Shown in pieces: positions 47,372 through 56,149 of a DNA stretch of 64,000 nucleotides. The DNA lies in NCBI GenBank assembly GCA_963791615.1, contig CAWBTE010000005.1, forward strand, positions 1-64,000, given 5' to 3'. Made by a program: the position numbers and the translations under genes. This DNA comes from CAILZL01 sp963791615 (GTDB taxonomy: Bacteria; Pseudomonadota; Gammaproteobacteria; Steroidobacterales; Steroidobacteraceae). Positions within the stretch are counted from its first letter, which is position 1. Every line of letters starts with the position of its first letter. The notes beneath the pieces were generated by a model, which saw only the letters and a program-made list of their open reading frames with translations, searched no databases and was not told where the DNA came from.

Positions 47372-48376
47372 ATGACATCGAGCATATATTCCGGCACAGC
47401 CATTCGCTCACTCAAACGGCGGCTCAGAGAGGCCCGCCATACCCTGTACGACGTGCTGCCCTTCGTTAAAAGAAAGCGCTATCGCCAATGCATCATCGAA
47501 CGGGATGCCGCACTCGCAGCAATTGCCGAGCAACGAGCCGCCCTGCAGAGGGAACTGCAACCCATCTACACGACATTACTGTCATTGCCAAAATGCCTGG
47601 CGAACAATGCGCGCCTTGAATGGATTAAGCCACTGTCCAGCATGCACGACACAACCGAACTGTGCCTGTTTGTCACCCATGCTCAAACACCTGACCTCAA
47701 GTTGCACGTTGCTGACCATATTCGCCAGCTGGCCGCCGAAGGAATTGTGGTTATACTTATCATCAACACCAGCTTGGCACATGCCCAGATTCAGATCCCA
47801 CATGATCTAGTTTCAACACTGCATGCCTGCCTTGTTCGCGAAAACATCGGGTATGATTTTGGTGCATGGTCGCACGCTTATTCCCTGGTTGACTCCAGCA
47901 AAATTGATCGCCTGTTTCTGGTAAATGACAGCATCGTTGGACCGCTGGATCAGCAGGCATTTTCATCCATGCTGGGCCGAATTCGCAAATGTGATGCCGA
48001 CCTGGTTGGACTGACGCAGAACCCTTACCCCAAGTGGCACATACAGAGTTTTTTTCTGGTTTTCAACAAAAGGCTGCTGAGCACACGAACATTTTCAGAC
48101 CTGATCGGTCACATCGTAAACCTGCCCACCAAGGAAGCAGTGATAAACATATACGAAACCCAGATCAGTTCATTTTTAATAGAGCGGGACTTTGAATGCA
48201 AACCAGTATTTCCTCATCTCGACCCCGACTCAGCAGCCCCGGACGATACACACGCCAGATGGTCTCAACTTATCGAAAGCGGTTTTCCATTCATAAAGGC
48301 CTCCATATTGAAGGAATTTCGTGATCACCCGAAAGCAATTGAGCTGATCCCAGGAAAATACCGCGAAGCAGTATAG
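47372..48376 (+). CDS. RgpF-like (rhamnan synthesis F family) protein
   Basis: RgpF-family proteins act in rhamnose-containing polysaccharide synthesis. A 334-residue protein with an N-terminal basic, coiled-coil-like stretch (about 40-65) and the family core: TTELCLFVTHAQTPDLK, ENIGYDFGAWSHAY, LVNDSIVGPLD, DLVGLTQNP, HIQSFFLVF and IYETQISSFL. The family usually has further C-terminal residues; this one ends shortly after the core. Followed by a methyltransferase 46 bases later. Confidence 0.82.
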   Translation: MTSSIYSGTAIRSLKRRLREARHTLYDVLPFVKRKRYRQCIIERDAALAAIAEQRAALQRELQPIYTTLLSLPKCLANNARLEWIKPLSSMHDTTELCLFVTHAQTPDLKLHVADHIRQLAAEGIVVILIINTSLAHAQIQIPHDLVSTLHACLVRENIGYDFGAWSHAYSLVDSSKIDRLFLVNDSIVGPLDQQAFSSMLGRIRKCDADLVGLTQNPYPKWHIQSFFLVFNKRLLSTRTFSDLIGHIVNLPTKEAVINIYETQISSFLIERDFECKPVFPHLDPDSAAPDDTHARWSQLIESGFPFIKASILKEFRDHPKAIELIPGKYREAV

Positions 48377-48422
48377 AGAAGCCTGGCGCGATGCCTTAAA
48401 GACAGAAGAGAATTGTACAGAA

Positions 48423-49229
48423 ATGCTTTTTTTCAAGAAAAAATTCTCGCGCCACAAGTATCGGCTTGGCCTGCGCCAATGGTGCCCGGAACTATCGCCT
48501 GAACTTGCACAATCCGTGCAGTGGCTTCGGCCTGCAGAGAAAACCCCGCCAGGAGAGACAGCATCAAGGTTCAGCAATACACCGGGCGCCCACAAATGGC
48601 ATCACTATTTCAAGATATATGATGAACTGTTTGGCGCCCTGCGCTTACGCCCGATTTCAGTCCTTGAAATCGGTATTTACAAAGGCGCTTCTGCGCGTGT
48701 CTGGCGCGATTTTTTTCATGCAGAGTCGACAATTGTCGGCATTGATATCAACACAAAATGCGCCGAGTTCGACGCACCCGGCAAAAAACTCCACATCCGT
48801 ATCGGCTCACAACAAGACAAAGAATTCCTCACCAGGGTCAACCAGGAGTTTGGTCCGTTCGATCTCATTATTGATGATGGCAGTCACGTCTCATCACACA
48901 TGATTTCCAGCTTCAACCATTTGTTTCTTGACGGCCTGAAGCCGGGCGGGCTGTATTTCGTCGAAGACACTCATACCAGTTTCTGGGAAAGCCATCGCGA
49001 CCAGGACCGGTCTTTCATGGATTTCTGCTTCGGTCTGGTTCAATGCATGCACGCCCACTATGTGGCAAACACCACAGAAAAACTGTTTCGGGTTGAGGGG
49101 CCAGACAGCATTGCATCAACGGCAGTCCCTCGTATCACCACCCTGATAGATGAAATTCGATTTCTGGATTCGGTGATCGCGATTCGCAAGGCCAGCAGCA
49201 AGTCATTACCCCAGTCACAGCATTGGTAA
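48423..49229 (+). CDS. SAM-dependent methyltransferase, MycE/TylF-like
   Basis: A class I methyltransferase of 268 residues. Seen: VLEIGIYKGASARVWRDFF (SAM-binding loop, near residue 80), VGIDINTKC, FDLIIDDGSHVSSHMISSF with probable metal-ligand aspartates, and LKPGGLYFVEDTHTSFW. These match sugar O-methyltransferases of macrolide pathways and their relatives in polysaccharide loci. It probably caps or decorates the polymer. Last gene before the 49249 repeat. Confidence 0.85.
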   Translation: MLFFKKKFSRHKYRLGLRQWCPELSPELAQSVQWLRPAEKTPPGETASRFSNTPGAHKWHHYFKIYDELFGALRLRPISVLEIGIYKGASARVWRDFFHAESTIVGIDINTKCAEFDAPGKKLHIRIGSQQDKEFLTRVNQEFGPFDLIIDDGSHVSSHMISSFNHLFLDGLKPGGLYFVEDTHTSFWESHRDQDRSFMDFCFGLVQCMHAHYVANTTEKLFRVEGPDSIASTAVPRITTLIDEIRFLDSVIAIRKASSKSLPQSQHW

Positions 49230-49248
49230 GAGCAGATTCAGAACGCTG

Positions 49249-49519
49249 CTAGGGTCTGTTAACAATTAGGCGATCGCTGCGACGGCGGTCAAAAGGACTC
49301 AGGACGCGACGCACCGAGCGCCGTGTACTTAACGTACTCCAGCGAGGTGCAACAAAGTCCTGAGTCCTTTTGGCCCCGTCCCTTCGGGTTGGGCCTCTGA
49401 AAGCGCCATGCCGCGTTACTCGTCGCTTATTTGGAGTGACCAAACCTCACTCCTCGTGCCTTGCCTGGCGCTTTCAGAGACTCCAACGCAGCGATCGCCT
49501 AACTGTTAACAGACCCTAG
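49249..49519. mobile_element. MITE-like element with nested inverted repeats
   Basis: Terminal inverted repeats of about 32 bases (49249-49280 and 49488-49519, 31 positions matching) begin CTAGGGTCTGTTAAC. Two perfect internal pairs lie inside: AAAAGGACTCAGGAC (49291) with GTCCTGAGTCCTTTT (49357), and TCTGAAAGCGCCA (49396) with TGGCGCTTTCAGA (49466). No transposase frame. The right end supplies the stop codon of yrfG. No clear target duplication. Confidence 0.8.
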
Positions 49520-50196
49520 GGCAACAACTCCCTTACCGCATTCACCGCCGGAAACTCGGCAATGTGCCGCACAGGCAAAGTGGAATCGGGCTTCGCCACC
49601 GCAAACACCTGACCAATGCCGAACTCACGTGCGGCGCGCAGTACCGGCAGATTGTCATCAACGAACAGGGCGTGTTCGCGCACCAGCCCCAGCTGCTGTT
49701 CCAGCAACGGCCAGAACGCGGCAACTTCCTTGGGATGACCCAGCGTGTGTGACGACACAACCCTGTCCAGATACTGGCCCAACCCGGTGTAGTGGGTTTT
49801 GACGGCAAACGCATCCAGATGCGCGTTGGTCACCAGAATGACCTCACGCGCCAGTTGCCGCACTGCTTGCAGGAATTCCTCCGCGCCCGGCAAATACCGT
49901 ATGTGCTCGCTGGCTTCGTGCTTGAGCGCGGCCACATTCAGGCCCAGCTCCTGGCTCCAGTGATCGGTGCAATACCACTGCAACGTACCCTGCCGTGCCG
50001 CAAACCGTGGTCGCAGTTCGGCCTGAGCTTCATGCAGCGCCATGCCGCGCGCTTCGCCGTAACGCAGCGGAATCAGCTCGGTCCAGAAGTAATTGTCAAA
50101 ACGCAGATCCAGCAACGTGCCATCCATATCCAGTAACACGCTATGGATACGCTGCCAGTCGGGACGAAGGGTGTTGTCGGGATGGTGGTGATTCAA
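49516..50196 (-). CDS. yrfG: GMP/IMP nucleotidase YrfG (HAD family)
   Basis: A HAD phosphatase that dephosphorylates purine nucleotides in E. coli. Seen: the nucleophile motif VLLDMDGTLLDLRFDNYFW (residues 20-38), EVILVTNAH and VDDNLPVLRAA. The length of 226 residues is normal. Its TAG stop is the outer end of the adjacent inverted-repeat element, so the native C-terminus may have been changed by insertion. Divergent from cysQ, with which yrfG is often grouped. Confidence 0.88.
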   Translation of the reverse strand: MNHHHPDNTLRPDWQRIHSVLLDMDGTLLDLRFDNYFWTELIPLRYGEARGMALHEAQAELRPRFAARQGTLQWYCTDHWSQELGLNVAALKHEASEHIRYLPGAEEFLQAVRQLAREVILVTNAHLDAFAVKTHYTGLGQYLDRVVSSHTLGHPKEVAAFWPLLEQQLGLVREHALFVDDNLPVLRAAREFGIGQVFAVAKPDSTLPVRHIAEFPAVNAVRELLP

Positions 50197-50302
50197 TGCA
50201 GGCTCAGCTGAAAGCTGGTATCAGACTCACACACTGCGCAATTCCGGGTCTCGCCGCAAGGCCCGCCGCGTTATCATTCGCACCCCCGCACGAGCCAGCA
50301 GA

Positions 50303-51160
50303 ATGAATCCCATCGCCGTCCCCCATCCCGACCAGCCCAGCGCCGAATTACTGGCAGCCGTACTGCACATTGCACGCGCAGCTGGCACGGCGATTTTGCG
50401 TGTGTATGCCGGCGACTTTGCGGTGGAGCACAAACAGGATGATTCGCCGCTGACGCTGGCTGATCGCGAGGCGCATCGTCTGATTACCGCTGGCTTGCAG
50501 CAACTCACGCCACAAATTCCGGTGCTGTCGGAGGAATCTCCCGCTGAGCATCATGACTTTGCCACGCGCCGACACTGGCCCACGCTGTGGCTGGTTGATC
50601 CGCTGGATGGCACCCGCGAATTCATCAAGCGCAATGGCGAGTTCACGGTGAACATTGCACTGATTCATCAGCATCGCCCGACCCTGGGCGTGGTGACCGT
50701 GCCTGCGGCCGACCTGGCCTATACCGGTGGCATGGGTCTGGGCGCACAACGCATTGCCGGTACACAGACGGGCCAGCCGATTCATGTGCGTCAGCCACAC
50801 CCGCAGATTCCAGTGGTAGTGGGTAGCCGCTCACATCGCGGCGATTCACTGGATGCACTGCTGGCCAGACTGGGCGAGCACGAACTGTGCGCCGTGGGCA
50901 GTGCATTGAAGTTTTGCCGGGTTGCAGAGGGCGCTGCCGATTTTTATCCACGCCTTGGGCCCACCTCGGAATGGGACACGGCCGCCGGCCAGGCGGTGCT
51001 GGAAGCCGCGGGCGGGCGGGTACTCAATCTGCAGGGTGAACCGCTGAGCTACAACCGCCGCGACACGTTGCTGAATCCGGAATTCATGGCCATGGGCGAT
51101 CCGCAATTCGCCTGGAAACCCCTGCTGTCACAATCCCGCTTGTCGCAGGGGGTGTCCTGA
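50303..51160 (+). CDS. cysQ: 3'(2'),5'-bisphosphate nucleotidase CysQ
   Basis: Removes phosphate from 3'-phosphoadenosine 5'-phosphate, a by-product of sulfate assimilation. Seen: KQDDSPLTLADREAH, LSEESPAE, the metal site WLVDPLDGTREFIKRNGEFT and the C-terminal LGPTSEWDTAAGQAVLEAAG. The 285-residue length is slightly above E. coli CysQ. The TGATG overlap with the next gene indicates an operon running to arfB. Confidence 0.92.
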   Translation: MNPIAVPHPDQPSAELLAAVLHIARAAGTAILRVYAGDFAVEHKQDDSPLTLADREAHRLITAGLQQLTPQIPVLSEESPAEHHDFATRRHWPTLWLVDPLDGTREFIKRNGEFTVNIALIHQHRPTLGVVTVPAADLAYTGGMGLGAQRIAGTQTGQPIHVRQPHPQIPVVVGSRSHRGDSLDALLARLGEHELCAVGSALKFCRVAEGAADFYPRLGPTSEWDTAAGQAVLEAAGGRVLNLQGEPLSYNRRDTLLNPEFMAMGDPQFAWKPLLSQSRLSQGVS

Positions 51161-51618
51161 TGCTCAGCGTGCCACTACTGTTGCTGGTGATTGCCGCAGG
51201 GCTGCTCGGTGTGTTCTGGCAGAACAGCCTCGGCGCACGTGAACGCGCCAATCGCGCGGCGCAGGAGGCCTGCGAGCGCATGAATGTGCAATTCCTGGAT
51301 GGCACGGTGGCCTTTGCGCATATCGGGCTGGCGCGCGACGCAGGTCGGCTCACCTGGCGTCGCACCTACGTGTTCGACTACACCGCCGCCAGCATTGATC
51401 GACGTGAGGGCTTCGTGACCCTGCTGGGTCAGCGCATTGAGTCTGTCGGGTTTGCGCCAGACAGCGGGGATCAGCCTGCCGCACGACTGGCTACACGTTA
51501 TTCGGGCATCGATACCAGCGAATCTCACGATGCCAAAGTGCTGAATCTTGAAGACTGGCGGCAACGTCGCGCATCAGGCCAGACCATCGAGCAGAAGCCA
51601 GACGATCAAGGCTGGTAG
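51160..51618 (+). CDS. DUF3301 domain-containing protein
   Basis: An uncharacterised small protein with one N-terminal membrane segment (residues 5-23) and a globular remainder containing ERANRAAQEACERMNVQFLD, TWRRTYVFDYTA and RREGFVTLLG, as in DUF3301 proteins. The 152-residue length includes a polar C-terminal tail. The start overlaps the cysQ stop (TGATG). Topology suggests an inner-membrane-anchored protein; no function is known to me. Confidence 0.82.
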   Translation: MLSVPLLLLVIAAGLLGVFWQNSLGARERANRAAQEACERMNVQFLDGTVAFAHIGLARDAGRLTWRRTYVFDYTAASIDRREGFVTLLGQRIESVGFAPDSGDQPAARLATRYSGIDTSESHDAKVLNLEDWRQRRASGQTIEQKPDDQGW

Positions 51619-51652
51619 TGCTAGAGTATTGGCACTGAATTGAGCAGCAGCG

Positions 51653-51919
51653 ATGAGCGACCAGGAAGACCCTAATAACAAATCCGGCAACGACCCGGCA
51701 GATAACTCGGGCAATGTCGAGACCAAGACCTTCAAAAGTCTGGAACGGCTGCGCGAATTACGCATCGAACATCGTGATCTGGACGACGTCATCCATCGCC
51801 TGCAGATGGATCTGTATGTCAACGAAGTGCAACTGCGCCGTCTGAAAAAACGCAAGCTGATGGTGAAGGACCAGATCGCACGCATGGAAAGCGAATTGAT
51901 CCCTGACCTTAACGCCTGA
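51653..51919 (+). CDS. YdcH/DUF465-like small helical protein
   Basis: An 88-residue protein with a disordered acidic N-terminus (residues 1-24) and a helical hairpin rich in charged residues (LERLRELRIEHRDLDDVIHR, RRLKKRKLMVKDQIARME), the layout of DUF465/YdcH. It lies in a row of same-strand genes between DUF3301 and the MscS channel. The role is unknown. Confidence 0.75.
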   Translation: MSDQEDPNNKSGNDPADNSGNVETKTFKSLERLRELRIEHRDLDDVIHRLQMDLYVNEVQLRRLKKRKLMVKDQIARMESELIPDLNA

Positions 51920-51941
51920 CCCGCCTGACCTACGCCCGATC

Positions 51942-53258
51942 ATGCAACAGCTGCTTGCCAACATCGGGAACGGCATCGACCAGATTTCCAATGGTCTGGG
52001 ATTACTGCAACTGCTGATTCTGGCCGCGATCATCCTGCTGGCGGTCAGCCTGGGGCGCTGGCTGCGTCAGTCAACGGCCATGCAGAATGTGATGCAGCAG
52101 AACGGCCTGCGTTATCGCCTGCTCGAAGCCGGATACATCATTGCGCCACATTTGCTGGCCCTGGTGCTCACCGCCGCCAGCGCCGGATTCCTGCATGTCT
52201 GGAAGCAGTCGCCGGCATTGCTGGATGGCAGCCTGACCCTGATTGGCCTGCTGTTGCTGGTACGGCTGGCGGTTTACACCTTCCGCGTTTCGGCGGGTGA
52301 GCGCGCGCCGATAAAAGGCTGGGGCAACACCATCAGCCTGATCATCTGGCTCGCACTGTCCCTGCATGTGCTCGGCTGGTTTGATCCCGTTGTTGAGGCG
52401 CTGGATGGCGCGGGCATTCAGGCCGGCACGGCGCGCATCAGCGTCTGGTCAGTGGTCAAGGTGCTGTTCACGGTCAGCCTGTTTGTACTGTGTGCGTTAT
52501 GGCTCGGGCGCTGGATCGAACGCCGCCTGATGTCCATGACTTCCGTGGCGATCAGCATGCGACTGGGCATGTCCAAGTTCATCCAGGCCGGTTTGATCGG
52601 CCTGTCGGTTCTGCTCGGTCTGAATGCTGCGGGCCTCGATCTCACCACACTCAATGTACTCACCGGCGCCATCGGCATCGGCCTGGGTTTTGGCTTGCAG
52701 GCCATTGCCTCCAACTTCGTCAGCGGCTTTGTGTTGCTGATGGACCGCTCCATCAAGCCCGGCGATGTCATCAGTTTCAGCGGCGTCACCGGCACCACCA
52801 CCGAAAACTTTGGCTGGGTGGAAGAATTACGTGGCCGTTATGTGGTGGTGCGCGACCGCGATGGCGTAGCAACGCTGGTGCCGAATCAGCACCTGATCAC
52901 CAACCCGGTCATCAACTGGAGTTACTCCGATCCGCGCGTGCGCCTGAAGTTGCCGGTACGCGTGAGTTATGACTGCGATGTGGAGCAGGCACTGACGGTA
53001 TTGCTGCAAGCCGCCACGGATCATCCACGCATCCTGCGAGAACCCCGACCCGTGTCACGGCTCATGGCCTTTGGCGAGTATGGATTCGAACTGGAGCTGC
53101 GCTTCTGGATCAACGATCCACAGGAAGGCGTGAACAATGTACGTTCGGATGTGAATCGCACTATCTGGCGCTTGTTCCAGCAGCACGACATTCACGTACC
53201 CGTGCCACAGCATGAAGTCAAAATACGGCAGTACCGCGCACCGGACGCAGCGCCATGA
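51942..53258 (+). CDS. Mechanosensitive channel, MscS family
   Basis: A tension-gated inner-membrane channel. About five membrane helices (first near residue 22) precede the pore helix GAIGIGLGFGLQAIASNFVSG (residues about 245-265) and the beta domain FVLLMDRSIKPGDVI and GWVEELRGRYVVVRDRDG. The cytoplasmic domain ends in a C-terminal RFWINDPQEGVNNVRSDVNR. The 438-residue length puts it between MscS and the larger MscM-type channels. Its stop overlaps the arfB start. Confidence 0.92.
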   Translation: MQQLLANIGNGIDQISNGLGLLQLLILAAIILLAVSLGRWLRQSTAMQNVMQQNGLRYRLLEAGYIIAPHLLALVLTAASAGFLHVWKQSPALLDGSLTLIGLLLLVRLAVYTFRVSAGERAPIKGWGNTISLIIWLALSLHVLGWFDPVVEALDGAGIQAGTARISVWSVVKVLFTVSLFVLCALWLGRWIERRLMSMTSVAISMRLGMSKFIQAGLIGLSVLLGLNAAGLDLTTLNVLTGAIGIGLGFGLQAIASNFVSGFVLLMDRSIKPGDVISFSGVTGTTTENFGWVEELRGRYVVVRDRDGVATLVPNQHLITNPVINWSYSDPRVRLKLPVRVSYDCDVEQALTVLLQAATDHPRILREPRPVSRLMAFGEYGFELELRFWINDPQEGVNNVRSDVNRTIWRLFQQHDIHVPVPQHEVKIRQYRAPDAAP

Positions 53259-53686
53259 GCAGCGAACTGCTGGAAGAACTGACGCGACTGGGCGTGCCTG
53301 AAACTGCGCTGCAACTACGCATGATCCGCAGCAGTGGCCCGGGTGGACAGAACGTCAACAAGGTGTCCACGGCGATACAGCTCAGCTGCGATGTAAATAC
53401 CTGCGATCTGAGCGGTCCCGCCAAAGTACGTCTGAAAACACTGGCCGGGCGGCGCCTGAACAACGAAGGCGTGCTGGGCATCACGGCACAACGGCTGCGT
53501 ACCCAGGAACAGAACAAGCGTGATGCCCTGGAAAGACTGCTGGAGCTGATTACGCAAGCACGCATCGTGCCCAAATTGCGCCGTCTGACCAAACCCACCA
53601 AGGCGTCAAAGCTGCGGCGACTGGAAGGCAAACAGCAACGCAGTCAGCACAAACAGTTAAGACGCAAGGTGAGTCACGAGGACTGA
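53255..53686 (+). CDS. arfB: Alternative ribosome rescue factor ArfB
   Basis: A peptidyl-tRNA hydrolase that rescues stalled ribosomes. The catalytic GGQ is in IRSSGPGGQNVNKVSTAIQL (about residues 24-43), followed by the usual LAGRRLNNEG. The lysine/arginine-rich C-terminal tail that enters the empty mRNA channel is present (KLRRLEGKQQRSQHKQLRRK). The length of 143 residues fits. The start overlaps the MscS stop (ATGA); the 3' end overlaps the converging PIN gene by 30 bases. Confidence 0.93.
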   Translation: MSSELLEELTRLGVPETALQLRMIRSSGPGGQNVNKVSTAIQLSCDVNTCDLSGPAKVRLKTLAGRRLNNEGVLGITAQRLRTQEQNKRDALERLLELITQARIVPKLRRLTKPTKASKLRRLEGKQQRSQHKQLRRKVSHED

Positions 53687-54124
53687 CGCCTGCTTTACCT
53701 CAACCACCTGCACCCCGAATTGTGCGGCGCGTTTTCGCAAGCGTAATAACTGCTTGTCGCGTGTCACCAGGGCACAGGCGTGGGCGTAATAGGTCAGGGC
53801 CAGAAACGGCTGGTCATCCGGGTCGTGACATTGCGGGAAACCTGCCGGCAACAACAGATTCGCGGCCGAAAAACCGGCGGGCAGCATCGGCACCGTGGTT
53901 TGTTGTCCATAACGGGCCAATATGGCGGCCTGCTGGTCAGACGCGAGCCGCAGCAGTGGATAGGCCAGCACCCGCCGCAGCTCCTCAACCGCAAAGGGGT
54001 GGGTCAGCACCCGGATCTGCCCGTCTTGAATCCCGGACACCACCTTGGCCAACGAGGCATCGGCAAATACCAGCCAGTCCAGCACCACGTTGGTATCCAG
54101 CACCATGGAAATGGGCGGATTCAT
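53657..54124 (-). CDS. PIN-domain protein, putative toxin-like nuclease
   Basis: A single-domain PIN ribonuclease-like protein of COG1569 type. Seen: MVLDTNVVLDWLVF with the first aspartate, VEELRRVL, then CHDPDDQPFLALTYYA and LVTRDKQLLRL with the further acidic residues. From 54124 (MNPPISMVLDTN) it has 155 residues; an ATG at 54142 adds only six. Such proteins are often toxins with a partner antitoxin immediately upstream; none is seen here except a doubtful short frame ending in the ATGA at 54121-54124. Confidence 0.82.
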   Translation of the reverse strand: MNPPISMVLDTNVVLDWLVFADASLAKVVSGIQDGQIRVLTHPFAVEELRRVLAYPLLRLASDQQAAILARYGQQTTVPMLPAGFSAANLLLPAGFPQCHDPDDQPFLALTYYAHACALVTRDKQLLRLRKRAAQFGVQVVEVKQASVLVTHLAS

Positions 54125-54297
54125 GGCCTGCGCCGCAGCCAATCCGGGGCAAAAACTTCGCCGTTGAGTATCAGTGGGGTCACTGCCGGCACCCTGCGGC
54201 CCTCATCCAAATGCTGAAACCCGTCATTGGAGCACAATCCGCTGCGATTTCGACTACAATCCGCGCCCCTAAATTGATCGGCAGCAAAGGTGACGGC

Positions 54298-55062
54298 GTG
54301 GTTCCAGCGGATTTCGAGCTCCAGTTAAAAGTTTGGAAAGACCTTGCGGTAAGCAAGCAGATGTTGATGCGGACCGCCGCAGAGGCCTTGAATCTGGACC
54401 CCAATTGCGATCAGGACGAACTGAAGCAAGCGCTGGAAGTGGCTCTCAAGAAGGTCAAGGAATCCGATGGCGCGGTGGTCATGGCCCGTACCGAAGCGCG
54501 TCAGGCCATTGCCGAAGTCGAGAAGAAACTGCAACTCAGCCAGCGTGCCCAGGCACTGGCTGAAGGCGAGATGGCCAAAATGCGTGACACGCATGAAAAG
54601 GCCGCTCCGGCGCTGGCCGCTGAACGCGCTGCCAACGCCAAGGAAGTTCAGCAACTGAAAAATCAGATTGCCGAGAAGGACAAAGCCGTCAAAGCCATCA
54701 ACGTGGCGCTGGCCGATACACCTGAAAACGTGGTGAAGAAGCTCAAGACCCTGAAAAAGGAAAAACAGGATGAGTCCGACCTGCGCAAGCAGATCGAAAC
54801 CAGCTTTAACACCGTACGCAAGGAAAAGCAGGATCAGGACAAGGAACTGACCGAGCTGAAGGAACTGAAAGAAAACGCCCTCAAGCTGGTCACGTCACAC
54901 CGCGAGCTGCACGAAGTTACCACGCAGATACACGCGCAGCTCAAGCCGCTGGTAAAGGACGACGAACTGCCCGCCCTGCCGGACCTGGATACCAAAACCC
55001 TGGAAGCCATCTCGCCCACCGACAAGGACGAGAAGAAAGACGGCAAAGCCAAGAAGAAGTAA
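54298..55062 (+). CDS. Coiled-coil hypothetical protein
   Basis: I do not recognise a family. The GTG at 54298 is preceded by AAAGGTGA and opens VPADFELQLKVWKDLAVSKQ. An N-terminal helical part (residues 5-50) is followed by a long coiled coil (about 55-200) rich in lysine, glutamate and alanine, then a lysine-rich tail KDGKAKKK. There are no signal peptide and no membrane segment, so it is cytoplasmic. A strong terminator follows, so it is monocistronic. A longer upstream frame from 53722 overlaps the PIN gene antisense and is not credible. Confidence 0.75.
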   Translation: MVPADFELQLKVWKDLAVSKQMLMRTAAEALNLDPNCDQDELKQALEVALKKVKESDGAVVMARTEARQAIAEVEKKLQLSQRAQALAEGEMAKMRDTHEKAAPALAAERAANAKEVQQLKNQIAEKDKAVKAINVALADTPENVVKKLKTLKKEKQDESDLRKQIETSFNTVRKEKQDQDKELTELKELKENALKLVTSHRELHEVTTQIHAQLKPLVKDDELPALPDLDTKTLEAISPTDKDEKKDGKAKKK

Positions 55063-55087
55063 TTCGATTTTTGGCTCCGGCCCCACC

Positions 55088-55128
55088 AGACACCCGCACT
55101 TCGTACGAAGCGCGGGTGTTTTGTTTTG
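55088..55128 (+). terminator. Rho-independent terminator
   Basis: ACACCCGC (55090) pairs with GCGGGTGT (55112), with an inner CTTCG/CGAAG stem, followed by TTTGTTTT. It ends the coiled-coil gene. Confidence 0.9.
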
Positions 55129-55224
55129 GCAGGCCGGCACACCGTAACGAATCCTTGCACTACACGAAATCGCCCTTCTCTATACTTTCACCACCCATAC
55201 AGAATCAACAACGCGGGTGAATGT

Positions 55225-56149
55225 GTGCAGCCAGTTATCTCCATCACCGATCTGACCAAAACCTACGACTCGGGTTTTCAGGCACTCAAGGGCATCAACC
55301 TCGACATCCGGCGGGGTGAAATATTCGCGTTGCTGGGCCCCAATGGCGCCGGCAAAACCACCCTGATCAGCATTATCTGCGGCATCGTCAATGCCAGCTC
55401 AGGCACGGTACTGGCCGATGGCCATGACGTGGTGCGTAACTATCGCGCCGCGCGCTCCATCATCGGCCTGGTGCCGCAGGAACTGACCAGTGACATGTTT
55501 GAAACGGTGTGGCGCACCATGCAGTTCAGTCGCGGTCTGTTTGGCAAACCGCCAAACGATGCGCTGCTGGAGAAAATCCTGCGCGACCTGTCACTGTGGG
55601 ACAAGCAGGGCAGTCGCATCATGGCGCTTTCAGGCGGCATGAAACGCCGCGTGATGATTGCCAAGGCCTTGTCGCATGAGCCACAGATCCTGTTCCTGGA
55701 CGAACCCACGGCCGGCGTCGATGTCGAGTTGCGCCGCGACATGTGGCAGATGGTGCGCACCCTGCGCGCCAATGGCACCACCATCATCCTGACCACCCAC
55801 TACATTGAAGAAGCCGAAGAGATGGCGGATCGCATCGGCGTGATCAACAAGGGCGAGCTGGTGCTGGTCGAGGACAAGACCACCCTGATGCGCAAGCTGG
55901 GCAAGAAACAGCTGACGTCTGCAACTGCAAACACCGCTGGCCCAGCTACCTGCCGCATTGAGCAGCGCCGGTATCGAGCTGGTCGCTGATGGCCATGAAC
56001 TGGTCTATACCTATGATTCCCGGCATGAAACCGGCGGCATTGCCCTGCTGCTGCGACAACTGCACGAGATGAACATCGAGTTCAAGGACATCAACACCAG
56101 TGAGAGTTCGCTGGAGGACATCTTCGTCAGTCTGGTGAACCCACGATGA
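55225..56149 (+). CDS. ABC transporter ATP-binding protein, YadG-like (frameshifted)
   Basis: The nucleotide-binding subunit of an ABC-2-type exporter. The GTG at 55225 (QPVISITDLTKTYDSG) is used, since no ATG in frame is near. Walker A is LLGPNGAGKTTLIS, Q-loop VPQELTSD, signature LSGGMKRRVMIAKAL, Walker B ILFLDEPTAGVDVE and H-loop ILTTHYIEEAEE. The frame changes near 55917 (one extra base); LQLQTPLAQLPAALSSAGIE continues in the next frame. The corrected length is about 307 residues. The stop overlaps the permease ATG (ATGA). Confidence 0.93.

Noticed and set aside
53722..54297. Upstream extension of the coiled-coil protein
   Set aside because: The extension is proline/arginine-rich and antisense to the PIN gene; GTG at 54298 with AAAGGTGA fits better.
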